A stretch of DNA of 64,000 nt from UBA4582 sp038106185 (GTDB taxonomy: Bacteria > Pseudomonadota > Gammaproteobacteria > Pseudomonadales > Azotimanducaceae). Position numbers and translations under genes: made by a program. This document shows positions 51,301-59,760 of this stretch, one piece after another (the first letter of the stretch is position 1; each line of letters begins with the position of its first letter). The notes under the pieces are model-generated. The model was given only the letters and a program-made list of their open reading frames with translations, had not been told where the DNA came from and searched no databases. The stretch lies in contig JAYODE010000016.1 of assembly GCA_038106185.1 (NCBI GenBank), positions 5,521 to 69,520 on the forward strand. Reading direction: 5' to 3'.

Positions 51301-52542
51301 TTACTTACGTCGCAGGATGACCGGCACTTCGCTGATACCACGTATGAAGTTATTAGGCAGCCGCACCACGTCGCCGGCCAGCTGGACATGACTGAAGCGA
51401 TTCATAATTTCTTCCCAGAGTACCCGCAGCTGCATCTCCGCCAGACGATTACCCATACAGCGATGTATACCAAAACCAAAGGCTACATGAGCTCGAGCAT
51501 TAGGTCGATCAATGATCAACTTATCCGCGTCACTGAACACCGACTCATCGCGGTTGCCGGAAAGGTACCACATCACAACCTTGTCCCCTTCTTTGATTCG
51601 TTTGCCACCCAAATCGAAGTCTTGCATAGCGGTACGACGCATATGAATGACCGGAGTCTGCCAACGGACCATCTCAGCTACCATGTTGGGGATTAATCCC
51701 GGGTTCTCTCGTAGTTTCTGAAACTGATCCGGAAACTGGTTCAACGCAAGCACTCCACCGCTGATACTGTTGCGCGTCGTATCGTTACCGCCAACAATGA
51801 GAAGCAATACATTGCCGAGAAAGAGCATGGGGTTTTCCGTCATATCTCGCGTTTTCTCACCATGCGCCAGCATCGAAATCAGATCAAATTTCGGCGGTGC
51901 CGCAGCCCGCTCGTGCCATAGTTGCATGAATGTCTGAGCACAATCCATTAGGCCAGCAGTTCGAGCCTCCATGTCTACTCCGTCATTGCCTGTCAGCTCC
52001 GGAACATCTGTGGTGATATCTGACCAGTATATGAGTTTATGACGGTCCTCGTAGGGAAAGTCGAACAGCGTCGCAAGCATCCGTGCGGTGAGCTCAACAG
52101 ACACCTCTTTAACCCAGTTAACTGGTTCACCAACGGGCAGATGCTCAAGAATATCGATAACCCGCTCACGAATCAGCGGTTCAAAATTAGCCAGATTGCT
52201 AGGCGCGACTGACGGTGACACTGTGCGGCGTTGATCATCGTGGCGTGGCGGATCCATGGCGATGAAATTTTCGATAGGGACCTGATTCTCGTCGTCTTCT
52301 TTCAGGTCCTGAATAGTGATGCCGCCGACCTCTGAAGAAAAAACCGAATGATTGGTATCTACTTGTTTGATCAGATCGTGCGTCGTCACAGACCAGAAGG
52401 AGCCATTGACACTGTCTTTCAGATAGTGGACTGGCTCCTCTCTACGCAGACGTGCAAAATAGGCTTGCCATTGCTCGTCCCGAAAGAGTTCAGGACGGGA
52501 CACGTCGAGGCGGTCTAATGGTGTGCTGTCAACATTGCTCAT
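51301..52542 (-). CDS. Cytochrome P450, CYP153 type
   Basis: The product has 413 residues. The haem loop AFGFGIHRCMGNRLAEMQLR holds the thiolate Cys, LIVGGNDTTRNSISGGVLAL is the I-helix oxygen-activation region, and DPPRHDDQRRTVSPSVAPSN is an early conserved stretch. These, with VSRPELFRD near the start and QTPVIHMRRTA in the middle, closely resemble CYP153 enzymes, soluble P450s that hydroxylate the terminal carbon of medium-chain alkanes or fatty acids. Ferredoxin and ferredoxin-reductase partners usually lie beside CYP153 but are not seen here. The ATG at 52542 is preferred over a GTG at 52551. Confidence 0.92.
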   Translation of the reverse strand: MSNVDSTPLDRLDVSRPELFRDEQWQAYFARLRREEPVHYLKDSVNGSFWSVTTHDLIKQVDTNHSVFSSEVGGITIQDLKEDDENQVPIENFIAMDPPRHDDQRRTVSPSVAPSNLANFEPLIRERVIDILEHLPVGEPVNWVKEVSVELTARMLATLFDFPYEDRHKLIYWSDITTDVPELTGNDGVDMEARTAGLMDCAQTFMQLWHERAAAPPKFDLISMLAHGEKTRDMTENPMLFLGNVLLLIVGGNDTTRNSISGGVLALNQFPDQFQKLRENPGLIPNMVAEMVRWQTPVIHMRRTAMQDFDLGGKRIKEGDKVVMWYLSGNRDESVFSDADKLIIDRPNARAHVAFGFGIHRCMGNRLAEMQLRVLWEEIMNRFSHVQLAGDVVRLPNNFIRGISEVPVILRRK

Positions 52543-52638
52543 TTTCTGCACCTAAGTGATCATTTCGGGCAATGTGAAACACCGTCACACAGAAGTCAAG
52601 AATCAAGCTTACGTTGATCCGCCGAGCGGAAATCTACC

Positions 52639-53040
52639 TTAGTCAATAGGTGCCGGTGCAATGCGAATATCACGGAAGGCATTAGTCGCCGGGTCCAGAG
52701 GGACAGGTCCGGCGGGATAGTGGTTCTCGGCAAGGATATACGCCAGGATATTGACGTACACAGCTGGCGACAGCCCCCCGGGATTACTTTGCGGCATGTC
52801 CGTCCGCATCACGCCCAACAGGTCCTGCAATGGCTGCCCACGCCAGGCACGAAAAACCTGTTCAAAGTAGCCCTTTGGATGACAGCTCAGGCAATGCTGC
52901 TTATACAGCTTTTTACCCGCGCTCGCCTGCTCGGCAGAATAGCCGGGTAACATAGCTGGCTTGCTGTTCTGATCAAGACTATAGGCCTTGACGGCGAACA
53001 AGCAGACGACGCAGAACACCACTGATCTTAACCGAACCAC
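52639..53040 (-). CDS. Monoheme cytochrome c, likely PQQ-dehydrogenase partner
   Basis: The product has 133 residues. A signal peptide (VVFCVVCLFAVKAYS) precedes one haem site CLSCH near residue 50; RTDMPQSNPG holds the likely Met ligand. This is the usual form of class I cytochromes encoded beside quinoproteins. The GTG at 53040 has AAGGA about 7 nt upstream. It follows the PQQ dehydrogenase gene by about 90 bp on the same strand and should take electrons from it in the periplasm. Confidence 0.9.
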   Translation of the reverse strand: MVRLRSVVFCVVCLFAVKAYSLDQNSKPAMLPGYSAEQASAGKKLYKQHCLSCHPKGYFEQVFRAWRGQPLQDLLGVMRTDMPQSNPGGLSPAVYVNILAYILAENHYPAGPVPLDPATNAFRDIRIAPAPID

Positions 53041-53056
53041 AGACCTTCCTTCTTTG

Positions 53057-53100
53057 TATTTACCCCGAGCTATTTACCCCGAGCTATTTACCCCCCGAGC
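53057..53100. repeat. Tandem array, 14-bp unit, 3 copies
   Basis: tatttaccccgagc at 53057 and 53071 is exact; a third copy at 53085 has two extra C. It fills the spacer between the PQQ dehydrogenase and its cytochrome. Confidence 0.93.
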
Positions 53101-53132
53101 CATCGACCGGCAAAGCGTATCGACGGAGCCGG

Positions 53133-55199
53133 TTATTCGAGTACTGCCAGCGTCGTCAGGCGCGGGCCCGTCTGCAGCAGCAAATATTGTTTACCCTGAT
53201 GCATATAGGTCATGATCCCGTAATTGGTCTTGTCCGGTATCTCGACCTTACCGACCTGCTCGCCAGTCGCCTTGTCGACGGCAAATAGATGGGGCGTACC
53301 ATCGCTGGCGACATCCGCATAGATCAACAGGGTACCCGTCACGACCATCTTGGCTATACTGCCAGAACCGGTATTCGGAATCTGCTTGTCCTTTAATTGC
53401 GGATGATTGAGAACTGCCGCCGGCGTTTCTCCTACCGGGATGTACCACAAAGTCTCACCACTGTTCATATCAATCGCAGTGATTCGACTGTAGGGTGGCT
53501 TGAAGATCGGCAAGTCATCTGGGCCTTGCACCCGCGAGTAGCGTAATACCGCATAATCGGTGACGGTTTTACCCGTTGGCTCGTCGATAATTGCATCGCG
53601 CTCGCTGCCGGGGGCTATGATCCTGGAAGTACAACCCTTACGAGAGGTCACATAGAGAATCCCGGTTGTGGGGTCAGCGGCTGAGGGGCCGTCAATGTTT
53701 GTCCCTCCCATGTCGCCAGGGCACCAGAGCGCAGCTTCCTTACCCAGATCATTGTCGCGGTGCAGGGGCGGATGAAACAGCGGACCTATCTCAAAGGGTT
53801 CGAGATTCTTGATCGCCTGGGCACGCAGGGCCGGCGTAAAGTCAATCAGATCGTCCGTGGTCAATCCCTGCATGTCATAGGGCGCTGGTCGAGTCGGAAA
53901 TGGCTGCGTTGGCGACAAGCGCTCACCCGGAATCTTCGATGCGGGCACAGGTTTTTCAATGATCGGCCACAGGGGCTCGCCGGTAATACGATTGAAGGCG
54001 TAAACAAAGGATTGCTTGGTTGTCTGCGCGACAATCGGGACTGTGACGCCGTTGCGTTTTACATCCAACAGAATAGGCGCGGTGGGTGTGTCATAATTCC
54101 AGATATCGTGGTGCACCATTTGGTAGTGCCATAACCGCTTGCCGGTTTTCACATCCAGCGCAATCAGGCTAGTACTGAACAGGTTGTCACCAGGTCGAAA
54201 GCCGCCATAGAAATCCATGGTGGCACCATTAGTCGGCACATAAACGATGCCCCTTTCCTGATCCGCTGCCAGAGGCGCCCAGGATGAGATATCGCCAGTC
54301 CATTTCCAGGCATCGTTTTCCCAGGTTTCATGACCAAACTCACCGGGTCCTGGCAAGACATTGAATTTCCAGAGGAACTTGCCCGTTTTGGCATCATATC
54401 CGAGAATGTCGCCAGGAATATTTTCAGCCCGAGATTGATTGTAGCCTTGTTCATGAGAGTTACCCACAACGATCACCCCATTAACCACAATGGGTGGCGA
54501 CGAGGAGGTAATATAACCCGTTTCAAGGTCTATCCCTTGATAGGCGTCATAGTCGTGACCCAGGTCGGCGAGGAGGTCGACGACGCCGGTCGACGGAAAC
54601 CCCTTGATGGGCACGGGTTGACCGAAGCCCTCCAGAGGCAATCCCGTAATCGCATCAAGCGCCGTGAGAAAAAATGCCGGTGAGGTAATGTAAATCACTC
54701 CCCGACCATCAATCTCGGCGTAAGTCACCCCTTTGCCATAGTCCTTGCGCATGGAATACTGGTAGCGTGGGGTATCCGGCTCTCGATAGGACCAGAGGGT
54801 CTCGCCTGTGGCTGGATCCATCGCCACAACATGCCGGCGTGGACCGGCAACCGTGTAAAGGATACCGTTGATATAAGATGGTGTAGCACGGCCACTCTGA
54901 GCATTGAAACTGGCACCATCCCAAACCCAGGCCTCCTCCAGTTTTTGGAAATTCTCGGCATTGATCTGGTCGGCCGGCGAAAACCGAGTATGGGCGGCAT
55001 CACCACCCAAATAATGCCATTGACCCGCGGCAGTACCGGGCGCTGCCGCCTGCGCACAACAGGCCGTGAGCAGTAAACCGCCCAGCAACCCAAGCCGGCC
55101 TGCACGGCGGCTGGGAGCGACGGTACTTTTTATGACGGTGCTTTTTATATAGTGGTTGTATCTGCCTATATTCGCCTGGCAACCCGTTCTCTGTTGCAT
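53133..55199 (-). CDS. PQQ-dependent dehydrogenase (quinoprotein)
   Basis: This 688-residue eight-bladed quinoprotein begins WHYLGGDAAHTRFSPADQI and has W-docking-type blades throughout, such as AMDPATGETLWSYREPD, ALDVKTGKRLWHYQMVHHD and AIDMNSGETLWYIPVG. It should oxidise an alcohol or sugar in the periplasm and reduce the cytochrome c encoded next. The ATG at 55199 has GAGGAG 5 nt upstream and is secure. That places a 15-bp duplication (IKSTV-IKSTV, residues 18-27) in the translated leader before the hydrophobic core. L-T-A-C at 45-48 may be a lipobox; otherwise cleavage after AQA is possible. Confidence 0.9.
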   Translation of the reverse strand: MQQRTGCQANIGRYNHYIKSTVIKSTVAPSRRAGRLGLLGGLLLTACCAQAAAPGTAAGQWHYLGGDAAHTRFSPADQINAENFQKLEEAWVWDGASFNAQSGRATPSYINGILYTVAGPRRHVVAMDPATGETLWSYREPDTPRYQYSMRKDYGKGVTYAEIDGRGVIYITSPAFFLTALDAITGLPLEGFGQPVPIKGFPSTGVVDLLADLGHDYDAYQGIDLETGYITSSSPPIVVNGVIVVGNSHEQGYNQSRAENIPGDILGYDAKTGKFLWKFNVLPGPGEFGHETWENDAWKWTGDISSWAPLAADQERGIVYVPTNGATMDFYGGFRPGDNLFSTSLIALDVKTGKRLWHYQMVHHDIWNYDTPTAPILLDVKRNGVTVPIVAQTTKQSFVYAFNRITGEPLWPIIEKPVPASKIPGERLSPTQPFPTRPAPYDMQGLTTDDLIDFTPALRAQAIKNLEPFEIGPLFHPPLHRDNDLGKEAALWCPGDMGGTNIDGPSAADPTTGILYVTSRKGCTSRIIAPGSERDAIIDEPTGKTVTDYAVLRYSRVQGPDDLPIFKPPYSRITAIDMNSGETLWYIPVGETPAAVLNHPQLKDKQIPNTGSGSIAKMVVTGTLLIYADVASDGTPHLFAVDKATGEQVGKVEIPDKTNYGIMTYMHQGKQYLLLQTGPRLTTLAVLE
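55119..55148. repeat. 15-bp direct duplication within the PQQ dehydrogenase leader
   Basis: gacggtactttttat (55119) and gacggtgctttttat (55134) differ by one base. On the coding strand they give two IKSTV pentapeptides. Confidence 0.92.
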
Positions 55200-55212
55200 A
55201 ACCGCTCCTCAC

Positions 55213-55244
55213 CTTTACTTACTCGACTTTACTTGCTCGACTTT
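55213..55244. repeat. Tandem array, 14-bp unit, 2-3 copies
   Basis: ctttacttactcga (55213) and ctttacttgctcga (55227) are followed by a partial ctttac. It lies 13 bp upstream of the PQQ dehydrogenase ATG, in the divergent spacer facing the TonB receptor. Confidence 0.88.
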
Positions 55245-55494
55245 ACGTGAACACCTAATTTATCTCGTTTTCCTATCACCGTGTTTTCCGATCGACATTC
55301 ACAGTTTAATCTAAGTCCAGTAAAAAATATGTCGCAATTCTTGTTGAAAAACACCTCAAATATTTCTCCATTATTTCCCTTTCCCTGTACGTTCAGGTAT
55401 TCTGCGCCCAGCTATGGGCGAACTTTGAGATTCACCCCTTTGCTCGGGAAAATCTACTGCCTATAACATCACTAATTATTTTGGGGATTTAATA

Positions 55495-58167
55495 ATGCGA
55501 AAACTGCCAAACATTAAGTTGTTGGCTCCGCTTTCTCTACTTGCGGTGCTGACACCGTTTACCGCTCCTTCCGCCTTTGGCGCTGAAGCTATCGAAGAGG
55601 TTGTTGTCACCGGCTCGCGCGTACCTGGCCGTACTGCGACCGATTCGGCGGTGCCTGTTGATGTCGTTGCCGGTGACGAGTTTGAAAATATGGGCACTTC
55701 AGACATGGACGATATGCTGCGTAACCTGCTGCCGTCGTACAATGTCCAGCGTTTGCCAATCAGCGACGCAGCAACGCTGACACGACCAGCCAACATGCGC
55801 GGCTTGCCGCCAGATAACACCTTGATACTTGTTAATGGCAAGCGTCGTCATCGCGCTTCTGTCATCGCTGAACTGGGTGGTTCTCTGGCCGCAGGCTCAC
55901 AGGGACCAGACGTCTCTGTAATTCCAGGTATCGCGCTGAAGCAGGTTGAAGTGCTCCGTGACGGTGCTGCGGCACAGTACGGTTCTGATGCTATCGCCGG
56001 TGTATTAAACTTTAAATTGAAAGATAGTGCCGAGGGCATGTCAGTTGAAGTTAAAACCGGTGAATACTTCGAGGGTGATGGCGCCTTGGTTCAGGTTTCG
56101 GCGAATGCCGGTCTGCCATTGGGACCTAATGGCTTTGCGAACGTTTCACTCACTTATAAGCAGTCTGATGCCACCAGTCGCAGCACTCAGCGTACCGATG
56201 CCCTTGCCTTGATCGCTGGCGGTAACAAGTTCATCCTCAACCCTGCACAGGTTTGGGGCGCACCGGAAGTGAGTGATGATTATGCACTGTTTGTCAATTC
56301 TGGCATTCAGCTGACAGATCGTCAGGAACTCTACGGCTGGGCTAACTATGCCGAGCGTAAAGTCCTTGGTGGCTTCTTCTTCCGTAATCCGAACAACCGT
56401 GGCGGCGTTTTCACCGGCGACGGCGGCATTCGTGCGATTATGGATAGCAACCTGGTTGGTCAGTCTGGCCAGACCTCTAATTGCCCAGTAACGCCGGCAA
56501 CCGGATTTCTGGATACCAGCACGCTGCCAGCTAACTGCCAAGTCGCCAACTCCATCTTTCCAGGCGGTTACACCCCTGCGTTTGGTGGTAAGGTTCAGGA
56601 CCAGGGCCTGGTTATCGGCTTGCGTGGCGATATGCAGAGTGGTTTGACTTATGACTTCAGCTACTCTCTGGGCAGCAACGAGTCAACTTTCCAGATCAGT
56701 AACAGCTGGAACCCTTCACTGGGTATCACAAGTCCTCAGTCCTTCAATCTGGGCAAGTACGTTCAGAGTGAAAATAACTTCAATGCTGATTTCAGCTACC
56801 CCATCGCGGTTGGCCTGGCTTCTGACTTGAACATCGCATTTGGTGCTGAGTACCGGGTTGAGAAATTCGAGATTCGGTTAGGTGACGAAGCCTCTTGGGA
56901 AGCTGGTCCTTATGCCTTCCAAAATGCTAACTTCCACTCAGATGGCACTACACCGCTCGTGCCAATGAGCATTGGTGCCCACGGGTTTGCTGGTTTTGGC
57001 CCTAGCCAGGTCGGTACCTGGGATCGAGCCAACTACGCTTTTTATGTGGATCTTGAAGCTGACGTCACTGAAGACTGGCTGGTCCAGGGCGCCCTGCGAT
57101 TTGAAGACTTTGATGACTTCGGCACCACTACCAACTTCAAACTGGCTACGCGATACAGCATCACTGATGCCGTTAACGCTCGTGCCTCCTACAGCACTGG
57201 TTTCCGGGCACCGACTCCAGGCCAGTCGAACGTGACTAAGGTATCGACCATTACAGTTGAAGGTAACCTTCAGCAGCAGGGTCAGATTCCTCCCACCAAC
57301 CCGATCGCTCAGTACCTGGGTGGAGAAGCGTTGAAGCCTGAAGATGCGAAGAACATCACCATCGGCTTTGCCTGGGACATCACCGACGACCTGACAGTTA
57401 CCGCTGATTGGTTCCAGATCAAGCTGGAAGATCGAATTGCCGCAACCGGTACGATCGACATCACCAAGCAGGCTGTACCAGCCGGCATTGGTTGTACTGC
57501 TGCGTCTACCAACCTTTCTCAGTGTCTGGAAGAGCTGGGCATCCCTGGCGCGTCCGACCTGAAGAGCGTTGCTTTCTACACCAACGACTTCAAGACGACC
57601 ACGCAAGGTTTTGACCTGGTCGCGACTTACGCGGTGGATTGGAACTCAGCTGGCTCAACGGTCTTCACTGCTGCCTGGAACAACACTCAGACAGAGGTCG
57701 ACGATGCGGGTGACGAGGTCTCTCGTGAGCGCTTAGTTGAGCTGGAGAATTATAATCCAGAGAATCGTGGCATCTTCACTGCGACGCACACCATCGGTGA
57801 TCTGCGTCTGCTGGGTCGAGCCAGCTTCTACGACAGCTGGGTCAATGCTGATAACGGCGCTGGCAGCAGCGGCGGTCCAAGCGACACCGTTTATGTCTCA
57901 GATGGCACTGCGTACTCTATTCGTTGCCAGATTAACGAAGACCATTGTTACGACAGTCAGTGGATTTTCGATCTTGAAGCCGCTTACACCTTTAACCAGC
58001 GTTACATGGTTGCCATTGGCGCCAACAATATCTTTGATGAGTTCGGCCCTAGAGACCCAGCTAACGATGATGGTTCAGTGGGCAGCGGTAACACCTACGA
58101 GACTGGCAATCCTTGGGGTTTCGACGGTGGTTTTTACTACGTGCGTTTTCGAGTTGACTTAGACTAG
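55495..58167 (+). CDS. TonB-dependent outer-membrane receptor
   Basis: The product has 890 residues. A signal peptide ends PSAFG-AE, then comes a TonB-box-like EEVVVTGSR, a plug domain (RGLPPDNTLILVNGKRRHR, QVEVLRDGAAAQYGSDAIAGVLNFKLK) and a 22-strand-size barrel. YNPENRG and ASYSTGFRAPTPGQ are typical barrel segments; the last strand ends YVRFRVDLD. It imports a large or scarce ligand using TonB energy; the ligand is unknown. GGGGA lies 9 nt before the ATG, and a -10-like TATAAC is at 55462. Codon use looks more selective than in neighbours, suggesting high expression. A strong terminator follows. Confidence 0.93.
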   Translation: MRKLPNIKLLAPLSLLAVLTPFTAPSAFGAEAIEEVVVTGSRVPGRTATDSAVPVDVVAGDEFENMGTSDMDDMLRNLLPSYNVQRLPISDAATLTRPANMRGLPPDNTLILVNGKRRHRASVIAELGGSLAAGSQGPDVSVIPGIALKQVEVLRDGAAAQYGSDAIAGVLNFKLKDSAEGMSVEVKTGEYFEGDGALVQVSANAGLPLGPNGFANVSLTYKQSDATSRSTQRTDALALIAGGNKFILNPAQVWGAPEVSDDYALFVNSGIQLTDRQELYGWANYAERKVLGGFFFRNPNNRGGVFTGDGGIRAIMDSNLVGQSGQTSNCPVTPATGFLDTSTLPANCQVANSIFPGGYTPAFGGKVQDQGLVIGLRGDMQSGLTYDFSYSLGSNESTFQISNSWNPSLGITSPQSFNLGKYVQSENNFNADFSYPIAVGLASDLNIAFGAEYRVEKFEIRLGDEASWEAGPYAFQNANFHSDGTTPLVPMSIGAHGFAGFGPSQVGTWDRANYAFYVDLEADVTEDWLVQGALRFEDFDDFGTTTNFKLATRYSITDAVNARASYSTGFRAPTPGQSNVTKVSTITVEGNLQQQGQIPPTNPIAQYLGGEALKPEDAKNITIGFAWDITDDLTVTADWFQIKLEDRIAATGTIDITKQAVPAGIGCTAASTNLSQCLEELGIPGASDLKSVAFYTNDFKTTTQGFDLVATYAVDWNSAGSTVFTAAWNNTQTEVDDAGDEVSRERLVELENYNPENRGIFTATHTIGDLRLLGRASFYDSWVNADNGAGSSGGPSDTVYVSDGTAYSIRCQINEDHCYDSQWIFDLEAAYTFNQRYMVAIGANNIFDEFGPRDPANDDGSVGSGNTYETGNPWGFDGGFYYVRFRVDLD

Positions 58168-58194
58168 TACTCGTACGAAGAACCCAGTAAGACT

Positions 58195-58222
58195 AAAAAC
58201 CCGGGCTTGTCCCGGGTTTTTT
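58195..58222 (+). terminator. Rho-independent terminator of the TonB receptor gene
   Basis: An acccggg / cccgggt stem with loop cttgt (58206-58210) is flanked by A5 on the left and T7 on the right. It lies 28 bp after the receptor stop. Confidence 0.93.
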
Positions 58223-58261
58223 TATGGGCGCCAGATATCAGTGCTGTTGAAGCGTTTTCAG

Positions 58262-58416
58262 GGTTCTGTCTTTTCATGGTTCTGTCTTNNNNNNNNNNNN
58301 NNNNNNNNNNNNNNNNNNNNNNNNNNNNNNNNNNNNNNNNNNNNNNNNNNNNNNNNNNNNNNNNNNNNNNNNNNNNNNNNNNNNNNNNGGTTCTGTCTTT
58401 TCATGGTTCTGTCTTG
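58262..58416. repeat. Tandem array, 16-bp unit, with gap
   Basis: ggttctgtcttttcat occurs at 58262 and 58389; ggttctgtctt partial copies sit at 58278 and 58405. The gap separates two identical stretches, so its real content is probably more of the same unit. The 58168-58602 spacer holds only this array and the two terminators. Confidence 0.95.
58289..58388. other. Assembly gap (100 N) inside a tandem array
   Basis: The run is exactly 100 N, with identical 16-bp units on both sides. Confidence 0.99.
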
Positions 58417-58537
58417 GGGCTCGACTCAGTATCTCTAAGGGTGAACAGGCTTGCCTGGTCAGTGACAGGCTGTGATGGTTAAGGTCTCGAGATCGAACCC
58501 ATCTAGGGCGCCTTTCGGTTCAACCCAGATTGCGGGC

Positions 58538-58562
58538 AAAAAAAACCCGGGACTAGCCCGGG
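58538..58562 (-). terminator. Rho-independent terminator of the MoxR-VWA operon
   Basis: On the minus strand a cccggg-ctagt-cccggg hairpin (58562-58546) is followed by eight T. It lies 40 bp after the VWA gene stop. The stem is the same as in the opposing terminator at 58195. Confidence 0.9.
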
Positions 58563-58602
58563 TATTGTTTGAACTCACTGATCAGCATCAGTTGCCTGGT
58601 TC

Positions 58603-59754
58603 TTATTTCGACAGGTAGTTCATACCCTCTTCGATGCCACGAATCGTCAAAGGGTACATCTGGTCATCTACCAACTTTTTGGTTAGAGCCACAGAGTTTG
58701 AGTATTCCCAAGTATCTGCCGGCGTGGGGTTGATCCAGATAACCTTGTCATAGGTGTCGAGCATACGCTGCATCCAGATGGCACCAGCCTCCTCATTCCA
58801 GTGCTCAACACTGCCACCGGCATGGGTGATCTCGTAGGGTGCCATGGTGGCATCCCCAACAAATATCACCTTATAGTCGTGACTGTACTTGTGCATGATA
58901 TCGAAGGTATCGAGTCGTTCGTTCATTCGCCGATTGTGCTGCTTCCAGACACCATCGTAAATGAAGTTATGGAAGTAGAAGGTCTCCAGGTGCTTGAACT
59001 CTGATCGCGCGGCCGAGAACAACTCTTCACACACCTTGACGTGGGCATCCATTGAGCCGCCGTTATCCAGAAACAACAACACCTTGACCGTATTCCGTCG
59101 TTCAGGGCGCATGAGGATATCGAGCATGCCGCCGTTCTTGGCAGTCTTGTCGATGGTACCGCTGATATCGAATTCATCATCAGCCCCGGTTCGAGCGAGT
59201 TTACGCAACCGACGCAGGGAGATCTTCATGCCACGCGTACCCAGTTCGACGTTGTCATCGTAGGTCTTATAGTCGCGTTTATCCCAGTTACGCTTGCCTC
59301 GGCGCTTCTTGCCGTTGCGGTCTTCGCCGTCATCGCCCTTGCCGTCTCGACCCTTGCCTTCCTTGTTCTTGTCTTTACCTTCACCACGGGCCGCATCTTC
59401 AACCTGACGCTTGAATTCGTCGATCAGTTTTTCCAATCCGCCTAAGGATTTGATCTTCTCCAGCTCTTCCGCGGTCAGAGATTTTTCAAATTCGCGACGC
59501 AGGTATTCGTCCGGGATCATTGCCGCCAGCATGCCGGACAGATCCTCCAGGCCTTTGAAGTAGGCACCAAATGCTCGATCGAACTTGTCGTAGTGGCGCT
59601 CGTCTTTGACCAGCGCCATTCTGCTCAAGTAATAAAACTCATCAATGTCCGCATAGACCAGCCGCGCTTTGAGAATATCCAGCAAATGCAACAGCTCCGT
59701 AATGGAGACTGGCACTCGCGCATTTTTCAATGCCAGGAAAAAGTTGATCAACAT
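58603..59754 (-). CDS. VWA-domain protein (CoxE/YehP-like)
   Basis: The product has 383 residues. The N-terminal half is helical, residues about 123-165 are a highly charged Lys/Asp/Gly linker, and the C-terminal part is a von Willebrand A fold. VLLFLDNGGSMDAH (D230-N-G-G-S234) is the metal site, with Gly in place of the first Ser of the usual DxSxS. VIFVGDATMAPYEI and VIWINPTPADTWEYS are later conserved strands. It starts 6 nt after the MoxR stop, forming the common MoxR-VWA pair, which acts as a chaperone or cofactor-insertion system. The client is not evident. Confidence 0.9.
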   Translation of the reverse strand: MLINFFLALKNARVPVSITELLHLLDILKARLVYADIDEFYYLSRMALVKDERHYDKFDRAFGAYFKGLEDLSGMLAAMIPDEYLRREFEKSLTAEELEKIKSLGGLEKLIDEFKRQVEDAARGEGKDKNKEGKGRDGKGDDGEDRNGKKRRGKRNWDKRDYKTYDDNVELGTRGMKISLRRLRKLARTGADDEFDISGTIDKTAKNGGMLDILMRPERRNTVKVLLFLDNGGSMDAHVKVCEELFSAARSEFKHLETFYFHNFIYDGVWKQHNRRMNERLDTFDIMHKYSHDYKVIFVGDATMAPYEITHAGGSVEHWNEEAGAIWMQRMLDTYDKVIWINPTPADTWEYSNSVALTKKLVDDQMYPLTIRGIEEGMNYLSK

Positions 59755-59760
59755 GGTTGC

